The notes under the pieces were generated by a model. That model did not search any database. It was not told the origin of the DNA and worked only from the letters and a program-made list of their open reading frames with translations. A stretch of DNA of 35,242 bases. Origin: Ramlibacter sp. GTDB taxonomy: Bacteria; Pseudomonadota; Gammaproteobacteria; Burkholderiales; Burkholderiaceae_C. Positions 1 to 9,074 of this stretch are shown here, one piece after another. Numbering within the stretch: position 1 is the stretch's first letter; each line of letters begins with the position of its first letter. The position numbers and the translations under genes were made by a program. Location of the stretch: positions 1 to 35,242 of the forward strand of contig JALHLO010000011.1 of the NCBI GenBank assembly GCA_022844525.1, written 5' to 3'.

Positions 1-695
1 GCAACGCGCTCACCGGCCACGTGCTGTGGCGGCGGGCCCGCCACAGCTGGCGCACGCGCGAGACCGGCAGCGCGCCGGCGATCGACCCGGTGACCAAGGT
101 CCACAGCGCCGCGGCCCTGGTGCAGCAGCTGGTGGCCGCCGGCAAGCGCCGCCGGCGCACGGGGCGCGAAGGGGCGCTGCTGGCCGTCACCGTGTTCGAC
201 GCGGAACGCATCGCCTCCCGGTTCGGCAACCACGCGCTCAACGAGGTCTGGATGACGCTGGCCACCCGCATCCAGCGGCAGGTCGGCGTCGTGAATCCGG
301 TGGGCCGCTACTGGGACCGCTGCTTCGTCGCCCTGATGGAGACCATTCCCGCCCGCGCCAGGATGCGCACCGTCGGCCTGCGCCTGGCCGCCGCCCTGCG
401 CCAGCCGGTGGAGGTGACCGGGCGCGACGGCGAGCCGGTGCGGGTGCAGGTGGACTTCGGCGTCGGCCTGGTGCACCTGGGCGGCCGGCACCGGGAGGTG
501 GAGGACGTGCTGCACGACGTGCAGCGCCTGGCCGAGGCGGCGCGGTCCCTGCGGACCCGGGCGGCCACGGCCGATCCCCTCACGGGGGCGGCGGTGGCCA
601 TCGAGGAGGCGACGTTCGACGCCCGGCGGCCGCGCCGGCCGTTCGCTCGCCGCCCGGCAGCGGAAGCAGGCGCCGGCCAACCCGCCGGCGGCTGA
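1..695 (+). CDS. C-terminal part of a degenerate GGDEF-domain protein (5' end outside window)
   Basis: The reading frame is open from the first base (first full codon at 3), so this is the end of a longer gene. The visible 230 residues look like one GGDEF fold: a DPVT motif near residue 28 where active cyclases have DPLT, then the helix-rich half. The segment reads VGRYWDRCFVALM where active diguanylate cyclases have the R-x-GGDEF-x-x-L loop. The GGDEF signature and the upstream RxxD inhibitory site are therefore missing, and c-di-GMP synthesis is not expected. A second DPLTG string occurs near the C-terminus, without a domain after it. The tail is Arg/Ala/Pro rich. Such degenerate domains often sit at the end of 7TM-DISM or other sensor proteins; the missing N-terminus would decide this. 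The family call is by motif reading and is moderately sure. Confidence 0.65.
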   Translation, partial: NALTGHVLWRRARHSWRTRETGSAPAIDPVTKVHSAAALVQQLVAAGKRRRRTGREGALLAVTVFDAERIASRFGNHALNEVWMTLATRIQRQVGVVNPVGRYWDRCFVALMETIPARARMRTVGLRLAAALRQPVEVTGRDGEPVRVQVDFGVGLVHLGGRHREVEDVLHDVQRLAEAARSLRTRAATADPLTGAAVAIEEATFDARRPRRPFARRPAAEAGAGQPAGG

Positions 696-746
696 CCCAT
701 CCGGGGGTGCAGGGCATACACTCGGGGGTTTCCCCACCTCAAGAAC

Positions 747-1910
<1,164 letters not shown>

Positions 1911-1931
1911 GATGCGCGCAGCCGCGGCCCG

Positions 1932-2726
1932 CTAGGGCTTCGCGGCCTCGCCTTCCTCGTCCGGCGCCTTGGTGTGCTTGATGAAGATCTGCGCGGCCCA
2001 GATCCCCACCTCGTACAGCAGGCACATCGGAATCGCCAGCGCCAGCTGCGACACCACGTCCGGCGGCGTGATGATGGCGGCGATGATGAATGCCAGCACG
2101 ATGAAGTAGCCGCGGAACTCCTTGAGCTTCTCCACCGACACGATGCCCATGCGCGCCAGCACGATCACCACGATCGGCACCTCGAAGGCGGCGCCGAAGG
2201 CCAGGAACATGGTGAGCACGAAGCTCAGGTAGGCCTCGATGTCGGGCGCGGCGGTGATGCTCTTGGGCGCGAAGCCCTGGATGAAGCGGAACACCTGGCC
2301 GAACACGAAGAAGTAGCAGAACGCCACGCCGATGAAGAACAGCAGCGTGCTGGACACCACCAGCGGCAGCACCAGCTTCTTCTCGTGCGAATACAGGCCC
2401 GGCGCGATGAAGGCCCACACCTGCCACAGCACCACCGGCAGCGCGATCAGGAAGGCCGCCATCAGCAGGATCTTCAGCGGCACGATGAAGGGCGAGATCA
2501 CCGAGGTGGCGATCAGGGTGGCGCCCTTGGGCAGGGTCGCCACCAGGGGCGCGGCCAGGATGTCGTAGAGCGCCGCCGGCCCCGGCCAGACGGCGAGCAC
2601 GCCCGCCACCACGGCCACGGCGATGGTGGCGCGGATCAGCCGGTCGCGCAGCTCGATGAGGTGCGAGACGAAGGGCTGTTCGGTGCCGGCCAGTTCGTCT
2701 TCCGGGTCGTTCGGGGTTGTGGACAT
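1932..2726 (-). CDS. tatC: Sec-independent (twin-arginine) translocase subunit TatC
   Basis: This is the polytopic inner-membrane receptor of the Tat pathway, which recognises twin-arginine signal peptides on folded proteins. It has 264 residues from the ATG at 2726. The frame is open further upstream, but the residues before this Met are low-complexity Ser/Gly and unlike TatC. Family hallmarks are HLIELRDRL at 22-30, the first periplasmic loop motif FIAPGLYSHEKK (about 106-117), FEVP at 181-184 with the conserved Glu182, and TPPDVVSQ at 220-227. Six hydrophobic segments can be traced. It follows tatB after 37 nt and is the last gene of the long minus-strand run. No clear Shine-Dalgarno sequence precedes the start. 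The C-terminal tail is acidic. Confidence 0.97.
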   Translation of the reverse strand: MSTTPNDPEDELAGTEQPFVSHLIELRDRLIRATIAVAVVAGVLAVWPGPAALYDILAAPLVATLPKGATLIATSVISPFIVPLKILLMAAFLIALPVVLWQVWAFIAPGLYSHEKKLVLPLVVSSTLLFFIGVAFCYFFVFGQVFRFIQGFAPKSITAAPDIEAYLSFVLTMFLAFGAAFEVPIVVIVLARMGIVSVEKLKEFRGYFIVLAFIIAAIITPPDVVSQLALAIPMCLLYEVGIWAAQIFIKHTKAPDEEGEAAKP

Positions 2727-2763
2727 AGGGGAGCGGCCGCCGGCGCTGCTGCCGGACCCGCTT

Positions 2764-3222
2764 TCAGTTGAACTTCTGCGGGCGGTACTTTGCCACACGG
2801 GCCGCGCCGGACAGCGCGCGGGTGCGCTGGCCGCTGCGGGCCTTGTACCAGTGCGGCACGGCGCCCTGCTTCAGGCGCCACTTCTTCTTCGGGTGCTTGT
2901 ACTCGGGGAAGGACGGCGGCTCGTTCAGCGCGGTGTACGCCGTGGAAGTGGCGTCCCCCCACTGCTTCTCGAAGTCGGAGGTGGCGGTGGAGACCGACTG
3001 CTCGACGTCGCGCGCCGCGCTCTCCACCGTCTCCTTCATCTTCTTGAGCTCGTCGAGCTCCATCGAGCGGTTGACCTCCGCCTTGACGTCGTTGACGTAG
3101 CGCTGCGCCTTGCCCAGGAGCGTACCCACCGTGCGGGCCACGCGCGGCAGTTTCTCCGGTCCGATGACGATCAGCGCCACGGCGCCGATCAGCGCCATCT
3201 TGGAAAGGCCGAGGTCGATCAC
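2764..3222 (-). CDS. tatB: Sec-independent translocase subunit TatB
   Basis: TatB forms the substrate-receptor complex with TatC. The 152 residues begin with [12 protein letters not shown], a short membrane helix (about 5-20) and the conserved GPEKLP hinge (21-26). A long amphipathic, charged helix follows (about 27-105) that is typical of TatB rather than TatA. The C-terminal 45 residues are basic and aromatic ([10 protein letters not shown] and onward) and look lineage-specific. It lies 8 nt downstream of tatA and 37 nt upstream of tatC, which gives the usual tatABC order. The identity is secure from the hinge motif, the length and the position. Confidence 0.96.
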   Translation of the reverse strand: MIDLGLSKMALIGAVALIVIGPEKLPRVARTVGTLLGKAQRYVNDVKAEVNRSMELDELKKMKETVESAARDVEQSVSTATSDFEKQWGDATSTAYTALNEPPSFPEYKHPKKKWRLKQGAVPHWYKARSGQRTRALSGAARVAKYRPQKFN

Positions 3223-3230
3223 TTAGGCGA

Positions 3231-3482
3231 TCAGGACTTGTTGCGCGCTTCGACGTCGATCGTGGTCTTGTCCGCGGGCGCGCCGGACGGACCCTGCGAC
3301 GCCGTCACCTGGCCGGAGGGCGGCACCGGCGTGTCCGGCTGGCTGCCGTCCTTCATCCCGTCCTTGAAGCCCTTGACGGCGCCCCCGAGGTCGGAGCCGA
3401 TGTTCTTCAGCTTCTTGGTGCCGAACACCAGCACCACGATCAACAGCACGACCAGCCAGTGCCAAATGGAAAAGGAACCCAT
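3231..3482 (-). CDS. tatA: Sec-independent translocase subunit TatA
   Basis: TatA is the small pore-forming component that oligomerises around substrate-loaded TatBC. It has 83 residues: an N-terminal membrane helix (about 5-20), the FGTKKL hinge (20-25), an amphipathic helix to about residue 45 ([18 protein letters not shown]) and a disordered Pro/Ser/Thr tail. A good Shine-Dalgarno AGGAG lies 6 nt before the ATG. The 81-nt gap to hinT carries a 6-bp hairpin (CAGGGG at 3520-3525 with CCCCTG at 3534-3539) and a -10-like TAGAAT (minus strand, 3508-3513) without a clear -35. Independent transcription of tatABC is therefore possible but not shown. Confidence 0.96.
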   Translation of the reverse strand: MGSFSIWHWLVVLLIVVLVFGTKKLKNIGSDLGGAVKGFKDGMKDGSQPDTPVPPSGQVTASQGPSGAPADKTTIDVEARNKS

Positions 3483-3563
3483 GGATTACTCCTGTCTTAC
3501 TGCTCGGATTCTAGTCGGGCAGGGGAAGTTCATCCCCTGTGGGAAATGCTCAGGCCGGAATGC

Positions 3564-3923
3564 CTATCCCTTGAGCCACGGGCGCGGGCCGCCGATGACG
3601 TGGAAGTGCAGGTGCTTGACTTCCTGGCCGCCGTCCTCGCCGGTGTTGCACACCAGGCGGAAGCCGCCTTCCGGGTACGGCCGGCAGCCCTCCTGCCTGG
3701 CCAGCCTGGGCACCAGGCTCATCAGGCGCCCCAGCATCGCGGCGTGCCGCTCCTCGACGTGCGCCATCGAGGTGATGTGCTCCTTGGGGATCAGCAGGAA
3801 GTGCACCGGCGCCCAGGGGTGGATGTCGTGGAAGGCGAGGATCTCGTCGTCCTCGTGGACCTTCTTCGAGGGGATCTTCCCCTCGACGATCTTGCAGAAG
3901 ATGCAGTTCGGGTCGTGGCTCAT
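3564..3923 (-). CDS. hinT: HIT-family purine nucleoside phosphoramidase (HinT-like)
   Basis: This is a cytosolic histidine-triad hydrolase that acts on AMP-lysine and related nucleoside phosphoramidates. It has 119 residues, the usual HinT length. The N-terminal CIFCKIVEGKIPS (7-19) is typical of the HinT branch. The active-site triad His104-x-His106-x-His108 lies in KHLHFHVIGG near the C-terminus, and the N-T-G-E-D-G-G-Q motif precedes it. It is 7 nt downstream of the small membrane protein and sits between the his genes and tatA, an arrangement I recall as common in betaproteobacteria. The physiological substrate is not predictable from the sequence. Confidence 0.93.
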   Translation of the reverse strand: MSHDPNCIFCKIVEGKIPSKKVHEDDEILAFHDIHPWAPVHFLLIPKEHITSMAHVEERHAAMLGRLMSLVPRLARQEGCRPYPEGGFRLVCNTGEDGGQEVKHLHFHVIGGPRPWLKG

Positions 3924-3930
3924 TCGCGGT

Positions 3931-4272
3931 TCACTCGGGCATGCGGTTGTCGTTGAAGCGCAGCCAGCCGCGCAGGCAGCGGTACAGGTACCAGGCGCCG
4001 ACCACGATCCACGCGATCAACCCCGGCAGGAACAGCAGGAAGAACAGCGGCGAGGTGAGCGTCAGCCACACCGCCGTCCACCAGACGGTGCGGATCATGT
4101 AGTTGTGGTGCGCCAGGTACACCGGGTCGCGCTCGTCCGAGCGCTTGACGTAGTGGATCACCAGCGCGACCAGCGACAGCGTCCACGCTGTGAACGGGGA
4201 CACCGTGTGCATGCCGTACAGCACGTGCATCACGGTGCGGTCGGTGGAGGTCTTCGCCTCGATCGTTTCCAT
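3931..4272 (-). CDS. Small membrane protein, DUF4870-like
   Basis: The 113 residues contain two or three hydrophobic stretches (about 24-42, 63-82 and 82-97) around a polar loop with SDERDPVYLAHHNYMIRTVWW. The pattern of an N-terminal THSP-like start, a charged loop with HHNY, and paired C-terminal helices resembles the DUF4870/TIC20-like membrane proteins often found beside hisE and hinT in Burkholderiales. No catalytic motif is visible and no function is known to me. It lies 11 nt after hisE and 7 nt before hinT, so it is probably co-transcribed with the his operon. The family assignment is by resemblance only. Confidence 0.75.
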   Translation of the reverse strand: METIEAKTSTDRTVMHVLYGMHTVSPFTAWTLSLVALVIHYVKRSDERDPVYLAHHNYMIRTVWWTAVWLTLTSPLFFLLFLPGLIAWIVVGAWYLYRCLRGWLRFNDNRMPE

Positions 4273-4283
4273 CGCTGCTCTCC

Positions 4284-4649
4284 TTATTCGCCTTTGCCTT
4301 CGCGCTCGCGCACCTTGCGCAGCGCCTTTTCCTCCAGGCCCGAGAGGCCCTCGCGCCGCTGCAGTTCGGCGACCACGTCGGCGGGCTTCAGGCCGTAGTG
4401 GGCCAGCGCGATCATGCAGTGGAACCAGAGGTCGGCGACCTCGCCGACGATCTTCGCCCGGTCGCCGCCGTGGTCGGCGTCCTTGGCGGCCATGACCACC
4501 TCGGTGGCCTCCTCGCCGATCTTCTTCAGGAAGGCGTCGGGACCCTTGTGCAGCAGGCGCGCGACGTAGCTCGCGTCGGGGTCGCCGCCGTTGGCGGGCT
4601 TGCGGCTCTCGATGACATCGGCCAGGCGGGCCAGCGGGTCTGCGCTCAT
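4284..4649 (-). CDS. hisE: Phosphoribosyl-ATP pyrophosphatase
   Basis: HisE catalyses step 2 of histidine synthesis, hydrolysing PR-ATP to PR-AMP and pyrophosphate. It is a stand-alone MazG-like all-helical enzyme of 121 residues; HisI is a separate gene, unlike the fused HisIE of enteric bacteria. The signature runs from [10 protein letters not shown] (about 27-36) through [15 protein letters not shown] (42-56), whose acidic residues bind Mg2+, to [10 protein letters not shown] (70-79). It starts 4 nt after the hisI stop. The C-terminus is a charged helix. Confidence 0.95.
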   Translation of the reverse strand: MSADPLARLADVIESRKPANGGDPDASYVARLLHKGPDAFLKKIGEEATEVVMAAKDADHGGDRAKIVGEVADLWFHCMIALAHYGLKPADVVAELQRREGLSGLEEKALRKVREREGKGE

Positions 4650-4653
4650 GGGG

Positions 4654-5061
4654 CTACTTGTAGATGCTCGACGGGTCTTTCAAGACAGGTTCCACCGCCT
4701 GCCAGGCGCCGTCGCGGTAAAGGTGGAAGAAGCAGCTGTGCCGGCCGGTGTGGCAGGCGATCGAGGGGTCGTGCCCGAGCTGCGTCACCTTCAGCAGCAG
4801 CACGTCGTTGTCGCAGTCCATGCGGATCTCGTGCACCTGCTGCACGTGGCCGGACTCCTCGCCCTTGAACCACAGCTTGCCGCGCGAGCGGCTGAAATAC
4901 ACGGCACGCCCGAGCTCGGCGGTCCTGGCGAGCGCTTCGCGGTCCATCCAGGCGAACATCAGCACGTCGCCGGTGGACGCTTCCTGCGCGATGACGGGGA
5001 CGAGCCCCTGGGGGTCCCACTTGACCTGGTCGAGCCATTCCATGGCGGTATTGTCCCCCAT
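4654..5061 (-). CDS. hisI: Phosphoribosyl-AMP cyclohydrolase
   Basis: HisI opens the purine ring of PR-AMP, step 3 of histidine synthesis, using Zn2+ and Mg2+. It has 135 residues. Metal ligands are visible in the conserved MDCDND stretch (Asp82, Cys83, Asp84, Asp86) and in CHTGRHSC (Cys103 and Cys110). The [11 protein letters not shown] motif (about 64-74) is also family-typical. An alternative Met at residue 7 ([10 protein letters not shown]) would also give a normal-sized enzyme, so the start is not certain. The 66-nt gap to hisF contains two small palindromes. Confidence 0.95.
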   Translation of the reverse strand: MGDNTAMEWLDQVKWDPQGLVPVIAQEASTGDVLMFAWMDREALARTAELGRAVYFSRSRGKLWFKGEESGHVQQVHEIRMDCDNDVLLLKVTQLGHDPSIACHTGRHSCFFHLYRDGAWQAVEPVLKDPSSIYK

Positions 5062-5071
5062 CGTCAGCCCC

Positions 5072-5098
5072 GCCCCGCGGGGCCGACCTGGTAGGTCG
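5072..5098. repeat. Two tandem small palindromes between hisF and hisI
   Basis: A perfect 12-bp palindrome (GCCCCGCGGGGC, 5072-5083) is followed directly by a 6-bp-stem hairpin, CGACCT with AGGTCG around a GGT loop (5084-5098). They fill the middle of the only sizeable gap in the distal his operon. There is no U-tract, so this does not look like an intrinsic terminator. A role in mRNA processing or stability is possible but is only inferred. Confidence 0.5.
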
Positions 5099-5127
5099 TG
5101 GTGAGCCCGAAGGCGAACCGCGGCACC

Positions 5128-5907
5128 TCAGAGCCGAACCGGAATCCCCCGCTCCGCCATCCGCTGCTTGGCCTGCCCCACGGTGTACTCGCCGTAGTGG
5201 AAGATGCTGGCCGCCAGTACCGCGTCCGCCCCGCCCTGCTGGATGCCGTCGGCCAGGTGGTCGAGGTTGCCCACGCCGCCGGAGGCGATCACCGGCACCG
5301 GCACCGCGTCGCTCACGGCGCGCGTCAGCTCCAGGTCGAAGCCGGACTTGGTGCCGTCGCGGTCCATGCTGGTCAGCAGGATCTCGCCGGCGCCGCGCCT
5401 GGCCATGTCGGCGGCCCAGGCCACCGCGTCCAGGCCGGTGTTGCGCCGGCCGCCATGGGTGTAGACGTCCCAGCCCGGCCCCCGCGCGGCCGCTTCCTCC
5501 GCGCTGCGGCGCTTGGCGTCGATCGCGACCACGATGCACTGCGCGCCGTACTTGCCGGAAGCCGCGGAGATGATGTCCGGGTTGGCCACGGCGGCCGAAT
5601 TGAAGCTGGTCTTGTCGGCGCCGGCATTGAGCAGCCGCCGCACGTCTTCCACCGTGCGCACGCCCCCGCCCACCGTCAGCGGGATGAACACCTGCGAAGC
5701 GACCGCCTCGATGATGTGCAGGATCAGGTCGCGCTCGTCGCTGGTGGCGGTGATGTCCAGGAAGGTGAGTTCGTCGGCGCCCTGCTCGTTGTAGCGCGCG
5801 GCGATCTCCACCGGGTCGCCGGCATCGCGCAGCTCCACGAAATTGACGCCCTTGACGACCCGGCCGCCGGTGACGTCCAGGCAGGGAATGATGCGCTTGG
5901 CGAGCAC
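5128..5907 (-). CDS. hisF: Imidazole glycerol phosphate synthase, cyclase subunit
   Basis: HisF is a (beta/alpha)8 barrel that uses ammonia from HisH to convert PRFAR into imidazole glycerol phosphate and AICAR. It has 259 residues, the normal length. The catalytic aspartates are Asp11 ([10 protein letters not shown]) and Asp130 (VVAIDAKR). The two phosphate-binding glycine loops TVGGGVRT (78-85) and VIASGGVGN are intact. The ATG at 5907 abuts the hisA stop with no spacer. This order and tight spacing fit an obligate HisHF partnership. Confidence 0.97.
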   Translation of the reverse strand: MLAKRIIPCLDVTGGRVVKGVNFVELRDAGDPVEIAARYNEQGADELTFLDITATSDERDLILHIIEAVASQVFIPLTVGGGVRTVEDVRRLLNAGADKTSFNSAAVANPDIISAASGKYGAQCIVVAIDAKRRSAEEAAARGPGWDVYTHGGRRNTGLDAVAWAADMARRGAGEILLTSMDRDGTKSGFDLELTRAVSDAVPVPVIASGGVGNLDHLADGIQQGGADAVLAASIFHYGEYTVGQAKQRMAERGIPVRL

Positions 5908-6654
5908 CTAGGTGCGCCCGTTGAGTTCATCGGCCCGGGCCTGCGCCTGGGCGAAGTCGAGGTCGCCGGAATAGACGGCGCGACCGCAGATCACGCCCTC
6001 GATGCCCTCGTCCTCCACCGCGCACAGGGCCTCGATGTCCTTCATGGAGGACAGGCCGCCGGAGGCGATCACCGGGATGGTGAGCGCCTGCGCCAGCTTC
6101 ACCGTGGCCTCCACGTTGATGCCGGTGAGCATGCCGTCGCGGCCGATGTCGGTGTAGATGATGGACTCGACGCCCCAGTCCTCGAACTTCTTCGCGAGGT
6201 CGGTCACTTCGTGGCCGGTCAGCTTGCTCCAGCCGTCGGTGGCCACCTTGCCGTCCTTGGCGTCGAGGCCGACGATGATGTGGCCGCCGAAGGCCGTGCA
6301 GGCGTCCCTCAGGAAACCGGGGTTCTTGACCGCGGCCGTGCCGATGATCACGTAGCGCAGGCCGCCGTCGATGTACTTCTCGATGGTGTCCAGGTCGCGG
6401 ATGCCGCCTCCCAGCTGCACCGGGATGTCGTCGCCCACCGCCTTCAGGATGGAGCGCACGGCGGCGAAGTTCTGCGGCTTGCCGGCGAAGGCGCCGTTGA
6501 GGTCCACCAGGTGCAGCCGGCGCGCGCCGCGCTCCAGCCAGGTGCGGGCCATGGCGGCGGGGTCTTCGCTGAAGGTGGTGGCCTGGTCCATGTCGCCCTG
6601 CTTGAGGCGAACACAGTGGCCGTCTTTCAGGTCAATCGCGGGGATCAGCTGCAT
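5908..6654 (-). CDS. hisA: ProFAR isomerase
   Basis: HisA catalyses the Amadori rearrangement of ProFAR to PRFAR, step 4 of histidine synthesis. It has 248 residues and the half-barrel repeat typical of HisA/HisF. The catalytic acids are Asp8 (IPAIDLKDG) and Asp131 (IVGLDAKDG). Phosphate-binding loops are QLGGGIRD (80-87) and [10 protein letters not shown] 45-nt gap separates it from hisH. It ends directly against the hisF start. Confidence 0.97.
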   Translation of the reverse strand: MQLIPAIDLKDGHCVRLKQGDMDQATTFSEDPAAMARTWLERGARRLHLVDLNGAFAGKPQNFAAVRSILKAVGDDIPVQLGGGIRDLDTIEKYIDGGLRYVIIGTAAVKNPGFLRDACTAFGGHIIVGLDAKDGKVATDGWSKLTGHEVTDLAKKFEDWGVESIIYTDIGRDGMLTGINVEATVKLAQALTIPVIASGGLSSMKDIEALCAVEDEGIEGVICGRAVYSGDLDFAQAQARADELNGRT

Positions 6655-6699
6655 GGGAAAAGTGGAGGAATGCGGCTGGCCGCCGCGACCCGGGAACCA

Positions 6700-7338
6700 T
6701 CAGGGTGTCCAGTGGAGGAAGTTGCGATAAAGCTGGAGACCCTGGTCGGCGCTTTTTTCGGGGTGGAACTGGGTCGCAAAAATATTATCGCGACCCACCG
6801 CGCAGGTAAAGCGCATGCCGTAATCGGATTCCCCGACGCTGTGGCGCGGGTCCGACGGCCTGGCGTAGAACGAATGGACGAAATAGAACCAGCTTTCGTC
6901 GGGCACGCCCGCCCACATCGGGTGCGGCCGCGCCTGTTGCACGCGGTTCCAGCCCATTTGCGGCACCTTGTAGCGGCTGCCATCGGGCTGGCGCTGGCCT
7001 TCCAGCTGGAAGCGCACCACCTCGCCGCGGATCAGGCCCAGGCCGTCCGTCGGGCCCTCCTCGCTGCGATCGAGAAGCATCTGCATGCCCACGCAGACGC
7101 CGAACAGCGGCTTGGTGGCCGCGGCCTCCAGCACCGGTTCCAGCAGGCCGGAGTCGCGCAGTTCGCGCATGCAGTCCGGCATGGCGCCCTGGCCCGGCAG
7201 CACCACCCGTTCGGCGGCGCGCACTTCTTCGGGGCGCGAGGTCACGACGGCCTCGACGCCGCTGCCCTGCGCGACGTGCAGCACCGCCTGCGACACCGAG
7301 CGCAGGTTGCCCATGCCGTAGTCGACCACCGCGACCAT
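6700..7338 (-). CDS. hisH: Imidazole glycerol phosphate synthase, glutaminase subunit
   Basis: HisH is a class I glutamine amidotransferase that feeds ammonia to HisF. From the ATG at 7338 it has 212 residues starting [15 protein letters not shown]. The triad is Cys82 (FGVCVGMQ), His192 and Glu194 (ATQFHPEKS). The oxyanion-strand motif LPGQGAMPD is near residue 48. The start is ambiguous. The ATG has no good Shine-Dalgarno sequence, whereas a TTG four codons upstream (7350-7348) overlaps the hisB stop as TTGA and has AGGGA 5 nt ahead of it. I list the ATG because homologous proteins begin about there, but the TTG is plausible. Confidence 0.95.
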   Translation of the reverse strand: MVAVVDYGMGNLRSVSQAVLHVAQGSGVEAVVTSRPEEVRAAERVVLPGQGAMPDCMRELRDSGLLEPVLEAAATKPLFGVCVGMQMLLDRSEEGPTDGLGLIRGEVVRFQLEGQRQPDGSRYKVPQMGWNRVQQARPHPMWAGVPDESWFYFVHSFYARPSDPRHSVGESDYGMRFTCAVGRDNIFATQFHPEKSADQGLQLYRNFLHWTP

Positions 7339-7346
7339 CCGAGAGG

Positions 7347-7940
7347 TCAAAGAGATCCCTTCGTGGAAGGAATGGTCCCGGCGGAGCGCGGGTCGAGCTC
7401 CAGCGCCGAGCGCAGCGCCCGGGCGAAGGCCTTGAACACCGTCTCGCACTGGTGGTGCGCGTTCTCGCCGCGCAGGTTGTCGATGTGCAGCGTGACGAAG
7501 GCGTGGTTGCAGAAGCCCTGGAAGAACTCGTGCGCCAGCTGGGTGTCGAAGGTGCCGATCATGCCGCTCTTGAAGGGCACGTTCATGACCAGGCCGGGGC
7601 GGCCGGAGAAGTCGATCACGACGCGCGACAGCGCCTCGTCCAGCGGCACGTAGGCGTGGCCGTAGCGGCGGATGCCCTTCTTGTCGCCCACCGCCTGGTA
7701 GACGGCCTGCCCCAGGGTGATGCCGACGTCTTCCACCGTGTGGTGGCCGTCGATGTGCAGGTCGCCCCTGGCCTGGATGTCCAGGTCGATCAGGCCGTGG
7801 CGCGCGATCTGGTCCAGCATGTGGTCGAAGAAACCGATGCCGGTGGCCAGCGTTGCCTTGCCGGTCCCGTCGAGGTCGACGCGGACGGTGATCTGGGTTT
7901 CCGCGGTATGGCGGGTGATTTCGGCGGTGCGGGTCGTCAT
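7347..7940 (-). CDS. hisB: Imidazoleglycerol-phosphate dehydratase
   Basis: HisB catalyses step 6, dehydrating IGP to imidazole acetol phosphate with Mn2+. It is the monofunctional form: 197 residues, without the N-terminal histidinol-phosphatase domain of enteric HisB. Metal-binding motifs are [13 protein letters not shown] (37-49), [12 protein letters not shown] (about 62-73) and [13 protein letters not shown] near the C-terminus. It overlaps hisC by 4 nt (ATGA) and may overlap hisH at its stop. The histidinol-phosphatase needed to complete the pathway is not in this window. Confidence 0.97.
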   Translation of the reverse strand: MTTRTAEITRHTAETQITVRVDLDGTGKATLATGIGFFDHMLDQIARHGLIDLDIQARGDLHIDGHHTVEDVGITLGQAVYQAVGDKKGIRRYGHAYVPLDEALSRVVIDFSGRPGLVMNVPFKSGMIGTFDTQLAHEFFQGFCNHAFVTLHIDNLRGENAHHQCETVFKAFARALRSALELDPRSAGTIPSTKGSL

Positions 7941-9013
7941 AGGGTGGACTGCAGGGCGGCGAGCATCTGCGTGTTCTCGTCGGGGGTGCCGATGGTCAGG
8001 CGCAGGCAGCCGGCCAGCAATGGGTGCATTCTAGAAACGTTCTTGACGAGCACCTTGCGCGCCTTCATGCCCCCGAAGCTGCGCTCGGCGTCCGGAACGC
8101 GCACCAGGATCATGTTGGCGTCGCTGCGCCAGGCCTTCAGGCCCATCTCCCGCAGGGCCGCCTGCACGCGCTCGCGCTCCGACTTGATCTGCTGCGCCTG
8201 CGCGGCGAACACGTCCTCGTGCTCCAGCGCGAACAGGGCGGCCTCGCAATTGAGCACGCTCACGTTGTAGGGCGGCCGCACCTTGTCCACCTGGGCGACC
8301 AGCCGTGCCGGGCCCATCATGTAGCCGATGCGCACGCCGGCCAGGCCGAACTTGCTCAGGGTGCGCATCAGCAGCACGTGTTCGTGCTTGGTCACGCGGT
8401 CGATGTAGCTGCGGCTGGCGAAGGGCTGGTAGGCCTCGTCGATCACCACCAGGCCGGGCGCCGCCTCCACGATCTTCTCGATGGTGGCGTCGTTCCAGAG
8501 GTTGGCGGTGGGGTTGTTCGGGTACGCGAGGTAGACGATGGCCGGCTGGTGCAGCGCGATCGCGTCGAGCATCGCCTTCTCGTCCAGCTCGAACTCCGGC
8601 GTGAGGTCCACGCCGACGAACTTCAGCCCCTGCTGCTGCGCGCTCATGGCGTACATCACGAAGCCGGGCAGCGGCGCCAGGATGGTCGCACCGGGCACGT
8701 CGCAGGCCATGGCCAGCATCGTGATCAGTTCGTCGGAACCGTTCCCGAGCATCAGGTCGAAGCCCGCGGGCAGCCGGGCGTGCTTCGCGAGCGCCGAGCG
8801 CAGCTCGTTCACGCGCTCGCCCGGGTAGCGGTTCAGGGCGACGGCCGCCAGCCGCTCCCCCAGCTCCTTCTGCAGCGCCGGCGGCAGCCGGTGCGGGTTC
8901 TCCATGGCGTCGAGCTTGACCATGCCCCGGGAGTCCTGGATGGCATAGGCATGGGTGGACTGGACGTCCTGCCGGATACGGGTGGCGATCAGTCGGTCCA
9001 GGGTGGCGCTCAT
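7937..9013 (-). CDS. hisC: Histidinol-phosphate aminotransferase
   Basis: HisC is a PLP-dependent class I/II aminotransferase that converts imidazole acetol phosphate to histidinol phosphate. It has 358 residues. The PLP lysine is Lys221 in [15 protein letters not shown]. Other family motifs are NRYPGE (61-66), LGNGSDELI (89-97), YPNNPTAN (164-171) and VIDEAYQPF (190-198). It overlaps hisB by 4 nt. A 61-nt spacer to hisD carries two small hairpins (9029-9043 and 9055-9070). Confidence 0.96.
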   Translation of the reverse strand: MSATLDRLIATRIRQDVQSTHAYAIQDSRGMVKLDAMENPHRLPPALQKELGERLAAVALNRYPGERVNELRSALAKHARLPAGFDLMLGNGSDELITMLAMACDVPGATILAPLPGFVMYAMSAQQQGLKFVGVDLTPEFELDEKAMLDAIALHQPAIVYLAYPNNPTANLWNDATIEKIVEAAPGLVVIDEAYQPFASRSYIDRVTKHEHVLLMRTLSKFGLAGVRIGYMMGPARLVAQVDKVRPPYNVSVLNCEAALFALEHEDVFAAQAQQIKSERERVQAALREMGLKAWRSDANMILVRVPDAERSFGGMKARKVLVKNVSRMHPLLAGCLRLTIGTPDENTQMLAALQSTL

Positions 9014-9028
9014 GGCAATACGGGAGAA

Positions 9029-9070
9029 GTCCGCGCGGCGGACAGGTTCGAAGACGGGTGGGGGAACCCG
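9029..9070. repeat. Two small hairpins in the hisD-hisC spacer
   Basis: GTCCGC (9029-9034) pairs with GCGGAC (9038-9043) around a 3-nt loop. CGGGT (9055-9059) pairs with ACCCG (9066-9070). They occupy most of the 61-nt spacer in an otherwise tightly packed operon. Neither is followed by a U-tract on the transcribed strand, so I do not call a terminator. Confidence 0.45.
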
Positions 9071-9074
9071 AATA

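Noticed and set aside
692-722. CTGACC and TACACT as a promoter for the HtrA-type protease
   Set aside because: The spacing is 19 nt and both boxes are only 4/6 matches.
3508-3513. TAGAAT as -10 of a tatA promoter
   Set aside because: No acceptable -35 lies at 16-18 nt; kept only as a remark under tatA.
2623-4398. A 591-codon plus-strand frame over tatB, tatA, hinT and the small membrane protein
   Set aside because: All four minus-strand genes are recognised from their motifs, and this frame has no coherent composition.
5098-7653. An 851-codon plus-strand open frame across hisF, hisA and hisH
   Set aside because: It is a shadow of the his genes with low-complexity composition, and it crosses several well-defined gene boundaries.
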